DNA from: Tabrizicola sp.
GTDB lineage: Bacteria > Pseudomonadota > Alphaproteobacteria > Rhodobacterales > Rhodobacteraceae
DNA: 48,629 nt
Direction of reading: 5' to 3'
Assembly (NCBI RefSeq): GCF_016792905.1
Contig: NZ_JAEULP010000078.1
Location: 1 to 48,629, forward strand
The notes under the pieces were generated by a model. It was not told the DNA's origin. It did no database searches and saw nothing but the letters and a program-made list of their open reading frames with translations. Below are positions 6,615-13,364 of the stretch, one piece after another (the stretch's first letter is position 1; each line of letters begins with the position of its first letter). Position numbers and translations under genes: made by a program.

Positions 6615-7406
6615 ATGTCCTTCTCCACCCATTTCACCCATGCCATCACCCGACGCCCGGCATCCTCGATCACCCGGGGCCTGCGTGCCGTCGACACCGG
6701 CACCCCCGATCTCGGCCTGATGCAGGCCCATCACGCCGCCTACATCGCCACCCTGCGCGAAACCGGCGCCACGGTCGTCGAGCTCCCGGCGCTTGACGCC
6801 TACCCGGACTCGGTCTTCGTCGAGGACACCGCGCTCTGCCTGCCGCAAGGTGCGGTCATCCTGCGGCCGGGCGCGCCCTCCCGGCTCGGCGAGGCGGCGG
6901 AAATGGCGCCGCACCTGCGCGCGCTGTATCGCGATGTGGTCGCGATCGCCGGCGCGGACAACTTCATCGAGGGTGGCGACATCCTTGTCACCGAACGCGA
7001 AATCCTTGTCGGCCGCTCGGCCCGCACCAATGCCGCCGGGATCGCCGAACTGGCCCGCCTGGTCACGCCCTGGGGCCATGCCGTGCGCGAGGTTCACACA
7101 CCCCCCGGCGTCCTGCATTTCAAGACCGACTGCTCGCTTCTCGACGCTGACACCATTCTGTCGACGAAGCGCCTCTCCGCCTCGGGCTGCTTTGCAGGCT
7201 ACAAGGTCATCGACGTGGCGGACGGCGAGGAAGCCGCCGCCAACACCATCCGCTTCAACGATCTTGTCCTGATGCCCGCAGGCTTCTCCCGCACCCTCGA
7301 CGCCATTGACGCCGCTGGCTTCACTGTCCGCGAAATCGGCAATTCCGAATGCGCCAGGCTTGACGGCGGCATGTCCTGCCTGTCCCTGCGCTTCACGCCC
7401 AGATGA
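6615..7406 (+). CDS. Dimethylarginine dimethylaminohydrolase (DDAH) family amidinohydrolase
   Basis: 263 residues of the beta/alpha propeller (pentein) fold. DDAH enzymes convert N-omega-methylated arginines to citrulline and methylamines. Catalytic Cys255 lies in 'GGMSCLSLRF', catalytic His168 in 'GVLHFKTDCSLL', and the substrate-binding 'DSVFVEDTAL' and 'NFIEGGDIL' loops are intact. The start at 6615 removes eleven unrelated residues from the longer reading frame. The stop overlaps the next gene by four bases (ATGA), so the two are translationally coupled. Physiological substrate in bacteria is uncertain. Confidence 0.92.
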   Translation: MSFSTHFTHAITRRPASSITRGLRAVDTGTPDLGLMQAHHAAYIATLRETGATVVELPALDAYPDSVFVEDTALCLPQGAVILRPGAPSRLGEAAEMAPHLRALYRDVVAIAGADNFIEGGDILVTEREILVGRSARTNAAGIAELARLVTPWGHAVREVHTPPGVLHFKTDCSLLDADTILSTKRLSASGCFAGYKVIDVADGEEAAANTIRFNDLVLMPAGFSRTLDAIDAAGFTVREIGNSECARLDGGMSCLSLRFTPR

Positions 7407-8377
7407 GCTTCAACCTCCTCGCCATTGGGCAGGCCGGGCGGCTGGAGCATGAGGCGATCCTTCTCGCGGCCTCGCTGCGTCTCTCCGACCCCGGCTTCAC
7501 GGGAAGGCTCTTCATCGCCGAACCGCAGCCCGGCCCGAAATGGCGCGAGGATCCCCGGATGTCCGACCGGGCACGAAAGGCGCTCGTCGGCCTCGGCGTC
7601 ACCCTTCTGCCCTTCGAGACCCGCGCCTTCGGATCGGACTACCCGCATGGCAACAAGATCGAAGCGCTGGCTGCCCTGCCCGACGCGCCCTTCCTGTTTC
7701 TGGATACCGATACCCTGATCACCGGCCCGCTCTCGGCCATCCCCTTCGACTTCCTTCGCCCCTCCGCCTCGATGCGGCGCGAGAACACCTGGCCGAAAGT
7801 CGAACTTTACGGCCCCACGGCGACCGAGACCTGGAAAGCGCTCTATGATCGCTTCGATCTCGACTTTGCAAGCTCGCTCGACCTGGCCCACCCCGAAGAC
7901 TACTGGCAGCGCTTCCTTTACTTCAACGCGGGCTGGTTCTTCCACGAAAGCCCCCGCGCCTTCGGGAACCGCTTCCTGGCCTGGGCGAAGGACATCCGCG
8001 ACAACCCGCCCGCCGAACTGGTCTGCCAGGAGCTTTACCCCTGGCTCGACCAGATCACCCTGCCGCTCGTGGTCCATTCCTTTGGCGGCGGGCGTCCCGG
8101 GCCGGAGCTCGCTCCACTGGACGGATCGGCGACCTGCCACTATCGCACCTTGCCGCTCCTCTATGCCCGTGACGGTGATCGGGCAGTCGAGGTGCTGGAG
8201 GCTACCGCCGCCGACGCCGCCCTGCGCTCGGTGTTGCGCCACTGGGGCGCGTGGAAGCGGATGGTGCTTCAGGGCGAAGGCGCCAAGGCCCGGGTGCTGT
8301 TTGACCGGGCAAACCTGCCCCGCCGCGAACAGGCGCTCCGCAATACGTTGAAACGCGAAGGCTTGTGGGTGCGCTAG
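7403..8377 (+). CDS. Putative glycosyltransferase-like protein (DxD-type)
   Basis: 324 residues. Around residue 100 it has 'PDAPFLFLDTDTLITGPLS', in which D-T-D resembles the metal-binding DxD site of GT-A glycosyltransferases such as family 8. The later 'YFNAGWFFHESP' resembles the GT8 'FNSGVML' segment. I cannot assign a donor or acceptor. It lacks a signal peptide and membrane helices, so it is probably cytoplasmic. It starts inside the dimethylargininase stop codon (ATGA), an arrangement that implies cotranscription, although no shared function is obvious. Confidence 0.6.
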   Translation: MSFNLLAIGQAGRLEHEAILLAASLRLSDPGFTGRLFIAEPQPGPKWREDPRMSDRARKALVGLGVTLLPFETRAFGSDYPHGNKIEALAALPDAPFLFLDTDTLITGPLSAIPFDFLRPSASMRRENTWPKVELYGPTATETWKALYDRFDLDFASSLDLAHPEDYWQRFLYFNAGWFFHESPRAFGNRFLAWAKDIRDNPPAELVCQELYPWLDQITLPLVVHSFGGGRPGPELAPLDGSATCHYRTLPLLYARDGDRAVEVLEATAADAALRSVLRHWGAWKRMVLQGEGAKARVLFDRANLPRREQALRNTLKREGLWVR

Positions 8378-8380
8378 GCC

Positions 8381-8956
8381 TCAGCTTTCGACGAATCCCA
8401 GCCCCGGCTCCAGTTGTTCCCAACTTTGGTCCATCGGCCAGGCATCCGACAGCGCGGGCACCGCAAAATGACCGAACCACAGCGACAGCTGCCCCTCTGC
8501 CGTCTCCTCGTCCGCCCCGCTGATCGCGGCCAGGTACAGCGACATCGCCAGCCCCGTCCGGTCCGACCCATGCCGACAATGCACCAGAAGGGGCTTCGGC
8601 ATCGCACGCATCAGCGCGATCAGACGCGCGGCATCTGCGGCGCTTAACTCCTGCGAAGCGTTCATCGCGAAATCCGCATGGGTCAGACCCAACGCCGCGC
8701 TGGCAGCAAGCTCCTCGTCATACCAGGCCTCGCCGGGTGCGGCTCCACGCAGGTTCAGGATGCTCTGGATACCATAGCCTGACCGGTAGGCCGCAATGTC
8801 GTCCTTCGACACCTGCGCCGAGCGGTAGACCTCATCCGCCACGACCTGATGGAAGTTGCCGCTGACCTGAAGATAGCCAAGGTAGACGATCAAAGCCGCC
8901 ACCGCCGCCCCGCCGACACCCAGCCCGCCCCGCACGAATCGCTTTGCCCAAGCCAT
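8381..8956 (-). CDS. Membrane-anchored tyrosine/dual-specificity phosphatase-like protein
   Basis: 191 residues. Residues 12-30 form an N-terminal membrane anchor (GVGGAAVAALIVYLGYLQV). The phosphatase P loop is 'HCRHGSDRTG', matching HCx5R with Cys127 and Arg133. The upstream 'VYRSAQVSKDDIAAYRSGYGIQSILNLRG' is typical of bacterial tyrosine-phosphatase-like proteins. The orientation suggests a periplasmic catalytic domain. The start at 8956 (MAWAKRF) has an AAGGGG site and precedes the anchor closely. It is convergent with the glycosyltransferase-like gene, with stops three bases apart. Substrate unknown; phosphoprotein or phosphoinositide are both possible for this fold. Confidence 0.82.
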   Translation of the reverse strand: MAWAKRFVRGGLGVGGAAVAALIVYLGYLQVSGNFHQVVADEVYRSAQVSKDDIAAYRSGYGIQSILNLRGAAPGEAWYDEELAASAALGLTHADFAMNASQELSAADAARLIALMRAMPKPLLVHCRHGSDRTGLAMSLYLAAISGADEETAEGQLSLWFGHFAVPALSDAWPMDQSWEQLEPGLGFVES

Positions 8957-9040
8957 GTGAATCCCCTTGCCACGGGCTCCCAACTGGACTGTGACAGGGC
9001 AGCCGACAATAAGCGGCTGTAGCGTGCGGCTCTTCTCGGC

Positions 9041-9640
9041 CTAGATTTCCATTACGACCACCGGCCAGAGCGACAGCACCAGAAGCCCCGCCATCCCCCA
9101 ATTGAAGGCGCGAAGCCGCCCCGGCCCCTCCAGCCAGCGCCGGACGGTCTGACCCGCCCCGGCCCAGACCGACACCGAGGGCAGGTTGACCAGCGCGAAG
9201 ACCCCTGCCACCGCCGCATAGGCCAAAGGCGAAGGCTCCGCCACGTAGGCCGAGACCGCGCCCAGCGCCATGGCCCAGGCCTTCGGGTTCACCCACTGGA
9301 AGGCGGCGGCCTGCAGGAAGGTCATCGGTGCCGGTTTGGCGCGGCCCTCACCCGGAGCGCCGGAATTGGCAATCTTCCAGGCGAGCCACAGCATATAAGC
9401 CACCGACGCCACCTTCAGCGTCAAAAGCGCCGGAGGCCAAGCCTTGAACACCCCGGCCAGACCCAGCCCCACCAGGAACACCATCAGCGCATGGCCAAGG
9501 CTGATCCCCAGCATATGCGGCACCGTCCGGCGAAAGCCGAAGTTCACCCCGCTCGCCAAGAGCATCATGTTGTTCGGCCCCGGCGTGACTGAGGTGACGA
9601 AGGCAAAGCCCAGAAGGGCGAGGAACAGTTCATGTGTCAT
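9041..9640 (-). CDS. LysE/RhtB-family amino-acid exporter
   Basis: 199 residues with about six membrane helices. The LysE-family hallmark 'SVTPGPNNMMLLASGVNFGFRR' lies near residue 16, followed by 'GISLGHALMVFLVGLGL'. This family exports amino acids and homoserine-type compounds across the inner membrane. The start at 9640 gives the usual N terminus MTHELFLALLGFAFVTS; the longer frame overlaps the divergent regulator. The gene stands back to back with an Lrp/AsnC regulator over a 73-bp gap containing an inverted repeat, the usual exporter-regulator layout. Confidence 0.92.
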   Translation of the reverse strand: MTHELFLALLGFAFVTSVTPGPNNMMLLASGVNFGFRRTVPHMLGISLGHALMVFLVGLGLAGVFKAWPPALLTLKVASVAYMLWLAWKIANSGAPGEGRAKPAPMTFLQAAAFQWVNPKAWAMALGAVSAYVAEPSPLAYAAVAGVFALVNLPSVSVWAGAGQTVRRWLEGPGRLRAFNWGMAGLLVLSLWPVVVMEI

Positions 9641-9675
9641 GCCCACAATTCTGCAGCGCCCGCAGAGGCGAAGGA

Positions 9676-9710
9676 TTGCAAAGATGCGGCGAACTTGAAT
9701 ATCTTCGCAA
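9676..9710. promoter_or_regulatory. Inverted-repeat operator between lysE-type exporter and Lrp gene
   Basis: TTGCAAAGAT at 9676-9685 and ATCTTCGCAA at 9701-9710 form an inverted repeat matching at nine of ten positions, with a 15-base spacer. It fills the shared promoter region of the two divergent genes and ends four bases before the Lrp start codon. TTGCAA with ATATCT 17 bases on is a possible promoter inside it, which would make the Lrp mRNA nearly leaderless. Confidence 0.6.
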
Positions 9711-9713
9711 CAA

Positions 9714-10166
9714 ATGGGCAATCTTGACGACATAGACCACCGGATATTGCGCGAGCTAACCCGCGACGCCCGCCAGCCGAACCTTGCGCTGGCCGACCGC
9801 GTCGGCCTGTCCCCCTCGGCCTGCCTGCGCCGGGTGCAGGCGCTGGAAAAGGCGGGCGTCATCAAGTCCTACCGTGCCGTCCTTGATCCGGCGAAACTCG
9901 GGGTAGGCTTCGTGGCCTATGTCACGGTCGGCCTCGGCTCCCACACCAAGGCCGCGCAAGAGGCCTTCGAACGCGCCGTCTCCCGCGCGCCCGAGGTCCG
10001 GGAATGCCACAACATCACCGGCACGGTGGAATATCTCCTGCGCATCGAATGCGCCGACCTTGCCGCCTTCAAGCACTGGCATACCGAGGTGCTGGGCACC
10101 CTGCCACAGGTCCGCGCCATCACCACATTCGTCGTGATGGGCAGCCCGAAAGACGACCGCGCCTAA
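9714..10166 (+). CDS. Lrp/AsnC-family transcriptional regulator
   Basis: 150 residues. The N-terminal helix-turn-helix runs over residues 5-60 (DDIDHRILRELTRDARQPN, then 'LADRVGLSPSACLRRVQALEKAGVIKSY'). A RAM ligand-binding domain follows ('GFVAYVTVGLG', 'APEVRECHNITGTVEYLLRIECADLAAF'). It probably controls the divergent LysE-type exporter in response to an amino acid. There is no clear Shine-Dalgarno sequence before the ATG, and the operator ends four bases upstream, so translation may begin on a leaderless or very short-leader mRNA. Confidence 0.92.
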   Translation: MGNLDDIDHRILRELTRDARQPNLALADRVGLSPSACLRRVQALEKAGVIKSYRAVLDPAKLGVGFVAYVTVGLGSHTKAAQEAFERAVSRAPEVRECHNITGTVEYLLRIECADLAAFKHWHTEVLGTLPQVRAITTFVVMGSPKDDRA

Positions 10167-10453
10167 CCGACCAGCCGGTCGAACCCCTCCGCCGCCGCGA
10201 AATCCGCCTCGGTCAACCCACCGGCGTCATGCGTGGTCCAAGTCACGCGGCAATAGCCCCAGCCAAAGGCGATGTCGGGGTGATGCCCGGTCTTCTCGGC
10301 GTACCAGGCCAGAAGGTTCGCAAGTTGAACCGGCTTGGCATAGCCCTTGAAGGCGAAACTGCGGGTGATGCTGCCCGCACCCTCGCCCAGCGCCCAATCT
10401 CCGTGCAGGCCCGCCATGCGCGCCCGGCACGCCTCTGGACCCAGCCGCTCCAT
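10163..10453 (-). CDS. phhB: Pterin-4a-carbinolamine dehydratase (PhhB)
   Basis: 96 residues. PhhB dehydrates the carbinolamine formed by phenylalanine hydroxylase and so recycles the tetrahydropterin cofactor. The active-site pattern '(E/Q)K-x-x-H-H-P' is present as 'EKTGHHPDIAFGWGYCRVTWTTHDAGGLTEADF', with the two adjacent His. The ATG at 10453 overlaps the phhA stop by one base (TGATG), which couples translation of the two; an in-frame GTG at 10456 is possible but less likely. It is convergent with the Lrp gene, overlapping by four bases. Confidence 0.93.
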   Translation of the reverse strand: MERLGPEACRARMAGLHGDWALGEGAGSITRSFAFKGYAKPVQLANLLAWYAEKTGHHPDIAFGWGYCRVTWTTHDAGGLTEADFAAAEGFDRLVG

Positions 10454-11250
10454 CACGCGCTCTCCAGCTTCGGCGGATACTTCGGCGCATGCAGCCCCAG
10501 CTTCCGGGCGGTCGCCACATCGGCCAGCAGGTCCCGCTCGGCGGCGGCAAACAGGTCATCCAGCCGCTCGATCACGAAATAGACCGGCTGGTGGATGTCG
10601 ATCCGGTAGGGCGTGCGCAGGATGTCGATCACGTCGAAGGGCCGCAGTTCCGGCTGCCCATCACCCAGCCCCACCGACCACAGCAGTTCCGAGGGCGACG
10701 ACGCCAGGCCCGACCCCAGCGTCTTCGTCACCCCGTCCTCGATGGTCAACCCGAACTCGATGGAGAACCAGTAGAGGCGGATCAGCCAGGCATAGTCTTC
10801 CTTGGAACAGCGCAACCCCGCCTGGCCGATGGCCTGCGAAAACCCGGCAAAGCGCGGGTCGGTCAATAGCGGCGTATGCCCGAAGATCTCGTGAAAGATG
10901 TCCGGTTCCTCGATGTAGTCGAAATCCTTGCGGCTGCGGATGAAGCTGGCCGCCGGGAACGACCGCTCCGCCAACATCGCGAAGAACCGCCCGAAGGAAA
11001 TCAGCGCCGGGACCGGGACCACTTGCCAGCCGGTCAGCGCCCGCAACTTCCGCGACAGGTCCGGGCATTGCGGGACGCGCGTCCGCGGCATGTCCAGCAT
11101 ATCCAGCCCCCGCAGGTAGGGCGCAGCCGCGTGACGCTGCACCATCGGCCATTGCCGGGCGACCAGATCGCGCCAGACGGCATCCTCGTCCTCGGAATAG
11201 TCGATATATCCCGCCGCGTCCGGCAGTTTTGCGGCATAGCTTGTCGGCAT
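10453..11250 (-). CDS. phhA: Phenylalanine 4-monooxygenase (PhhA)
   Basis: 265 residues, the normal length for bacterial monomeric enzymes. It hydroxylates phenylalanine to tyrosine using O2, tetrahydropterin and Fe(II). The iron ligands His120 and His125 lie in 'PDIFHEIFGHTPLL', with the third ligand Glu in 'YWFSIEFGL'; 'TGWQVVPVPALISFGRFF' is the pterin-side segment. The start at 11250 (MPTSYAAKL) has an AGGAGGG site seven bases upstream, which decides against the ATG at 11274. phhB follows with a one-base overlap. Transcription probably starts in the gap shared with the divergent Lrp gene. Confidence 0.96.
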   Translation of the reverse strand: MPTSYAAKLPDAAGYIDYSEDEDAVWRDLVARQWPMVQRHAAAPYLRGLDMLDMPRTRVPQCPDLSRKLRALTGWQVVPVPALISFGRFFAMLAERSFPAASFIRSRKDFDYIEEPDIFHEIFGHTPLLTDPRFAGFSQAIGQAGLRCSKEDYAWLIRLYWFSIEFGLTIEDGVTKTLGSGLASSPSELLWSVGLGDGQPELRPFDVIDILRTPYRIDIHQPVYFVIERLDDLFAAAERDLLADVATARKLGLHAPKYPPKLESA

Positions 11251-11303
11251 GGCGGCGCCCTCCTGAGCGGTCATGGTTCCAGTTTGCGCGATTCCTCGGG
11301 AAA

Positions 11304-11332
11304 TTGATTTCTTTCTCGGCCGAGTTTACCAA
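11304..11332 (+). promoter_or_regulatory. Promoter of the phhA-linked Lrp gene
   Basis: TTGATT at 11304-11309 and TACCAA at 11327-11332 with a 17-base spacer. The -10 box overlaps the first palindrome at 11329, an arrangement expected for autorepression. Confidence 0.5.
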
Positions 11333-11360
11333 TATTGGGGCATGCAGTTCCAAATTTTGG
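11329..11360. promoter_or_regulatory. Tandem palindromic operators in the phhA/Lrp gap
   Basis: CCAATATTGG (11329-11338) and CCAAATTTTGG (11350-11360) are two CCAA-n-TTGG palindromes whose centres are about 21 bp apart, two helical turns. They lie between phhA (minus) and the Lrp-type regulator (plus). The AT-rich centres stand out from GC-rich surroundings and fit Lrp/AsnC dimers bound on one face of the DNA. Confidence 0.7.
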
Positions 11361-11367
11361 CACATCC

Positions 11368-11847
11368 ATGCAATCCAGTTCCCAATATCCTCTCGACGAC
11401 GTCGACCGCCGGATCCTGTCGGCCTTGCAACGTGACAGCACGCTCTCGGTTCAGGCGCTGGCCGACATCGCGGGCATGTCGCCCTCGCCCTGCTGGCGCC
11501 GCGTCAGGGCCCTGCGCGAGGCGGGCGTGATCCGGGCCGAGGTCGCCCTCCTCGATCGCCGCAAGCTGGGCATGCCGGTCCTCGCCTATATCCACCTCTC
11601 GCTGATCGACCATTCCGAAGCCACGATCCGCAAGCTCGATGACTTCACCAGAGCGCAGGACCGGATCGTGGAATGCGCCACCATCACCGGAGCCGACGAC
11701 TACATGATCAAGGTCATGGCCCGCGACCCCGAGGATCTGGAGCGCTTCCTGATGCGTGACCTCCTCGCCCTAGGCGTCGTCCGCTCCTCCACCACGCACT
11801 TTGTCCTGCGCCAGACCAAGTACACCACCGCCGTCCCGCTGGACTGA
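11368..11847 (+). CDS. Lrp/AsnC-family regulator linked to phenylalanine hydroxylase
   Basis: 159 residues. Residues 8-65 form the DNA-binding domain ('PLDDVDRRILSALQRDSTL', then 'LADIAGMSPSPCWRRVRALREAGVIRAE'), followed by a RAM domain ('GMPVLAYIHLSLID', 'IVECATITGADDYMIKVMARDPEDLERFL'). The layout suggests it senses phenylalanine or tyrosine and controls phhAB and itself. An in-frame TTG at 11335 would extend the protein across the operators, so the ATG at 11368 is chosen. In pseudomonads phh genes are controlled by the sigma-54-linked PhhR; an Lrp-type regulator is the alternative seen here. Confidence 0.9.
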   Translation: MQSSSQYPLDDVDRRILSALQRDSTLSVQALADIAGMSPSPCWRRVRALREAGVIRAEVALLDRRKLGMPVLAYIHLSLIDHSEATIRKLDDFTRAQDRIVECATITGADDYMIKVMARDPEDLERFLMRDLLALGVVRSSTTHFVLRQTKYTTAVPLD

Positions 11848-11901
11848 CGCGGCAACCCATGCCAAAACGCGGCAGACCTGTCGCAAAAGGGGATACGGGG
11901 A

Positions 11902-12354
11902 ATGACCGTCTGCTTCACCACCGACCGGATGCTGCATTTCGGCGATTGCGACATCTCGGGCACCGCCTATTACCCGGCCTACCTCAACATCCTGAACGGC
12001 GTGGTCGAGGAGTTCTGGGCCCATATCGGCTGGCCCTGGCACGAGATCATCTGGAACGAGCGCTGGGGCACCCCCACCGTCCATCTGACCTGCGACTTTT
12101 CCAAACCCTCGTTCTTCGGTGACACGCTGACCTTCCGGCTGACCATCCTCAAGGTCGGCAAGTCCTCGGTCCGCCTGCGCCATACCATCCACTGCAGCGA
12201 GGAACACCGCTGGTCGGTGGAACAGGTGCTCGCGGCAAGCTGGCTGGACAAGCACACCTCGATGCTCTGGCCCGACGAGGTCAAGGCCAAGCTCGAAAGC
12301 CTGATGTCGCCCCCCGAACCCGACCGTCGCGCCGTCGGCGCCCCCCGGCAATGA
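11902..12354 (+). CDS. Hotdog-fold acyl-CoA thioesterase (4HBT type)
   Basis: 150 residues. The N-terminal 'LHFGDCDISGTAYYPAYLNILNGVVEEFW' matches the 4-hydroxybenzoyl-CoA thioesterase pattern, in which the Asp of 'DCDISG' is the catalytic acid and the following helix carries the CoA site. Enzymes of this family release acids from aryl- or acyl-CoA thioesters in the cytoplasm. Start at 11902 is preceded by GGGGATACGGGGA. It overlaps the next gene, a GlxA-type regulator, by four bases (ATGA). The substrate could be an aromatic CoA ester given the neighbouring phenylalanine genes, but that is inference. Confidence 0.85.
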   Translation: MTVCFTTDRMLHFGDCDISGTAYYPAYLNILNGVVEEFWAHIGWPWHEIIWNERWGTPTVHLTCDFSKPSFFGDTLTFRLTILKVGKSSVRLRHTIHCSEEHRWSVEQVLAASWLDKHTSMLWPDEVKAKLESLMSPPEPDRRAVGAPRQ

Positions 12355-13364
12355 GTGCTGACAGCACACAGCCCCTGATCCCCGCAGGTGCGGCCTATTT
12401 CCGGCCCGCCCGCGTCGATGCACCCACCCGTGCCTTCGACTTCCTGATCTGCCCGACCTTCACCCTTCTCGCCTTCGCCTCGGCGGTGGAACCGCTTCGC
12501 ATCGCCAACCAGCTGTCGCAGCGCCCGCTTTACGCCTGGCGCACAGCCACGGCTGACGGTCGGCCCGCCACCAGTTCCTGCGGCCTGACCGTGCAGGTCG
12601 ACGGCCCCCTTGGCACCCCGTCGCGGGACACGACCCTTGTTGTCTGTGCCGGCAACCAGCCCGAAATCGCCATCACCCCCAACATCGTCGCCGCAGTGCA
12701 GCGCCATCACCGCCACGGCGGCCGGATTTGCGGCCTGTGCACCGGTCCCTTCGCCCTGGCCAAGGCGGGCCTCCTGACCAACCGCCGCTTCACGCTCCAC
12801 TGGGAAAACCAGCCCGCCTTCCGCGAGATGTTCCCGACCCTCACCCCCTCGGAAACCAAGTTCGAGATCGACGACCGCGTCATGACTTGCGGCGGCGGGG
12901 CGGCGGCGACCGACCTGATGATCGACATCATCGCCCGCGACCAGGGTGAGGCCTTTGCCAACATGGTGCTGGACATGTGCCTAAGGCGCGTCGCCATCGG
13001 GCGTGATCCCGGCCAGCGCTCGTCGCTTTCCGCAGTCGCGCAGCTGCGCAATCCGGGCCTTGCCGCGATGGTCGAGCTGATGAAGCGCCACATCGAAGAC
13101 CCCATGTCGATGGAGGAGCTTTCCACCCGCATCGGCTATTCCCGCCGCAACGTCGAACGCATCTTCCGCAAGGCGCTTGGCCAGGCCCCGGCACGGTTCT
13201 ACCTCGACATGCGGCTCGACCACGCCCGGAACCTCCTGTCCGGGACCGACCTCAGCCTGTCGGAAGTCTCTGCCGCCTGCGGTTTCGCCACAAGGTCGCA
13301 TTTCTCCAAAGCCTTCACCGCGCGCTTCGGCACCGCGCCGAGCCGGTTGCTCGCCCGGCTCTAG
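12351..13364 (+). CDS. GlxA-type transcriptional regulator (GATase1-like plus AraC domain)
   Basis: 337 residues. Residues about 28-200 form a DJ-1/PfpI-like domain ('FDFLICPTFTLLAFASAVEPLRIAN', with 'GGRICGLCTGPFALAKAGLL' as the nucleophile-elbow region). Residues about 230-337 form an AraC helix-turn-helix pair ('MSMEELSTRIGYSRRNVERIFRKALGQAP' and 'SLSEVSAACGFATRSHFSKAFTARFGTAPS'). Relatives such as GbdR, CdhR and ArgR control use of betaine, carnitine or arginine. The target here is not evident. It starts within the thioesterase stop, and its own TAG shares CTAG with the stop of the convergent antiporter. Confidence 0.9.
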   Translation: MSADSTQPLIPAGAAYFRPARVDAPTRAFDFLICPTFTLLAFASAVEPLRIANQLSQRPLYAWRTATADGRPATSSCGLTVQVDGPLGTPSRDTTLVVCAGNQPEIAITPNIVAAVQRHHRHGGRICGLCTGPFALAKAGLLTNRRFTLHWENQPAFREMFPTLTPSETKFEIDDRVMTCGGGAAATDLMIDIIARDQGEAFANMVLDMCLRRVAIGRDPGQRSSLSAVAQLRNPGLAAMVELMKRHIEDPMSMEELSTRIGYSRRNVERIFRKALGQAPARFYLDMRLDHARNLLSGTDLSLSEVSAACGFATRSHFSKAFTARFGTAPSRLLARL

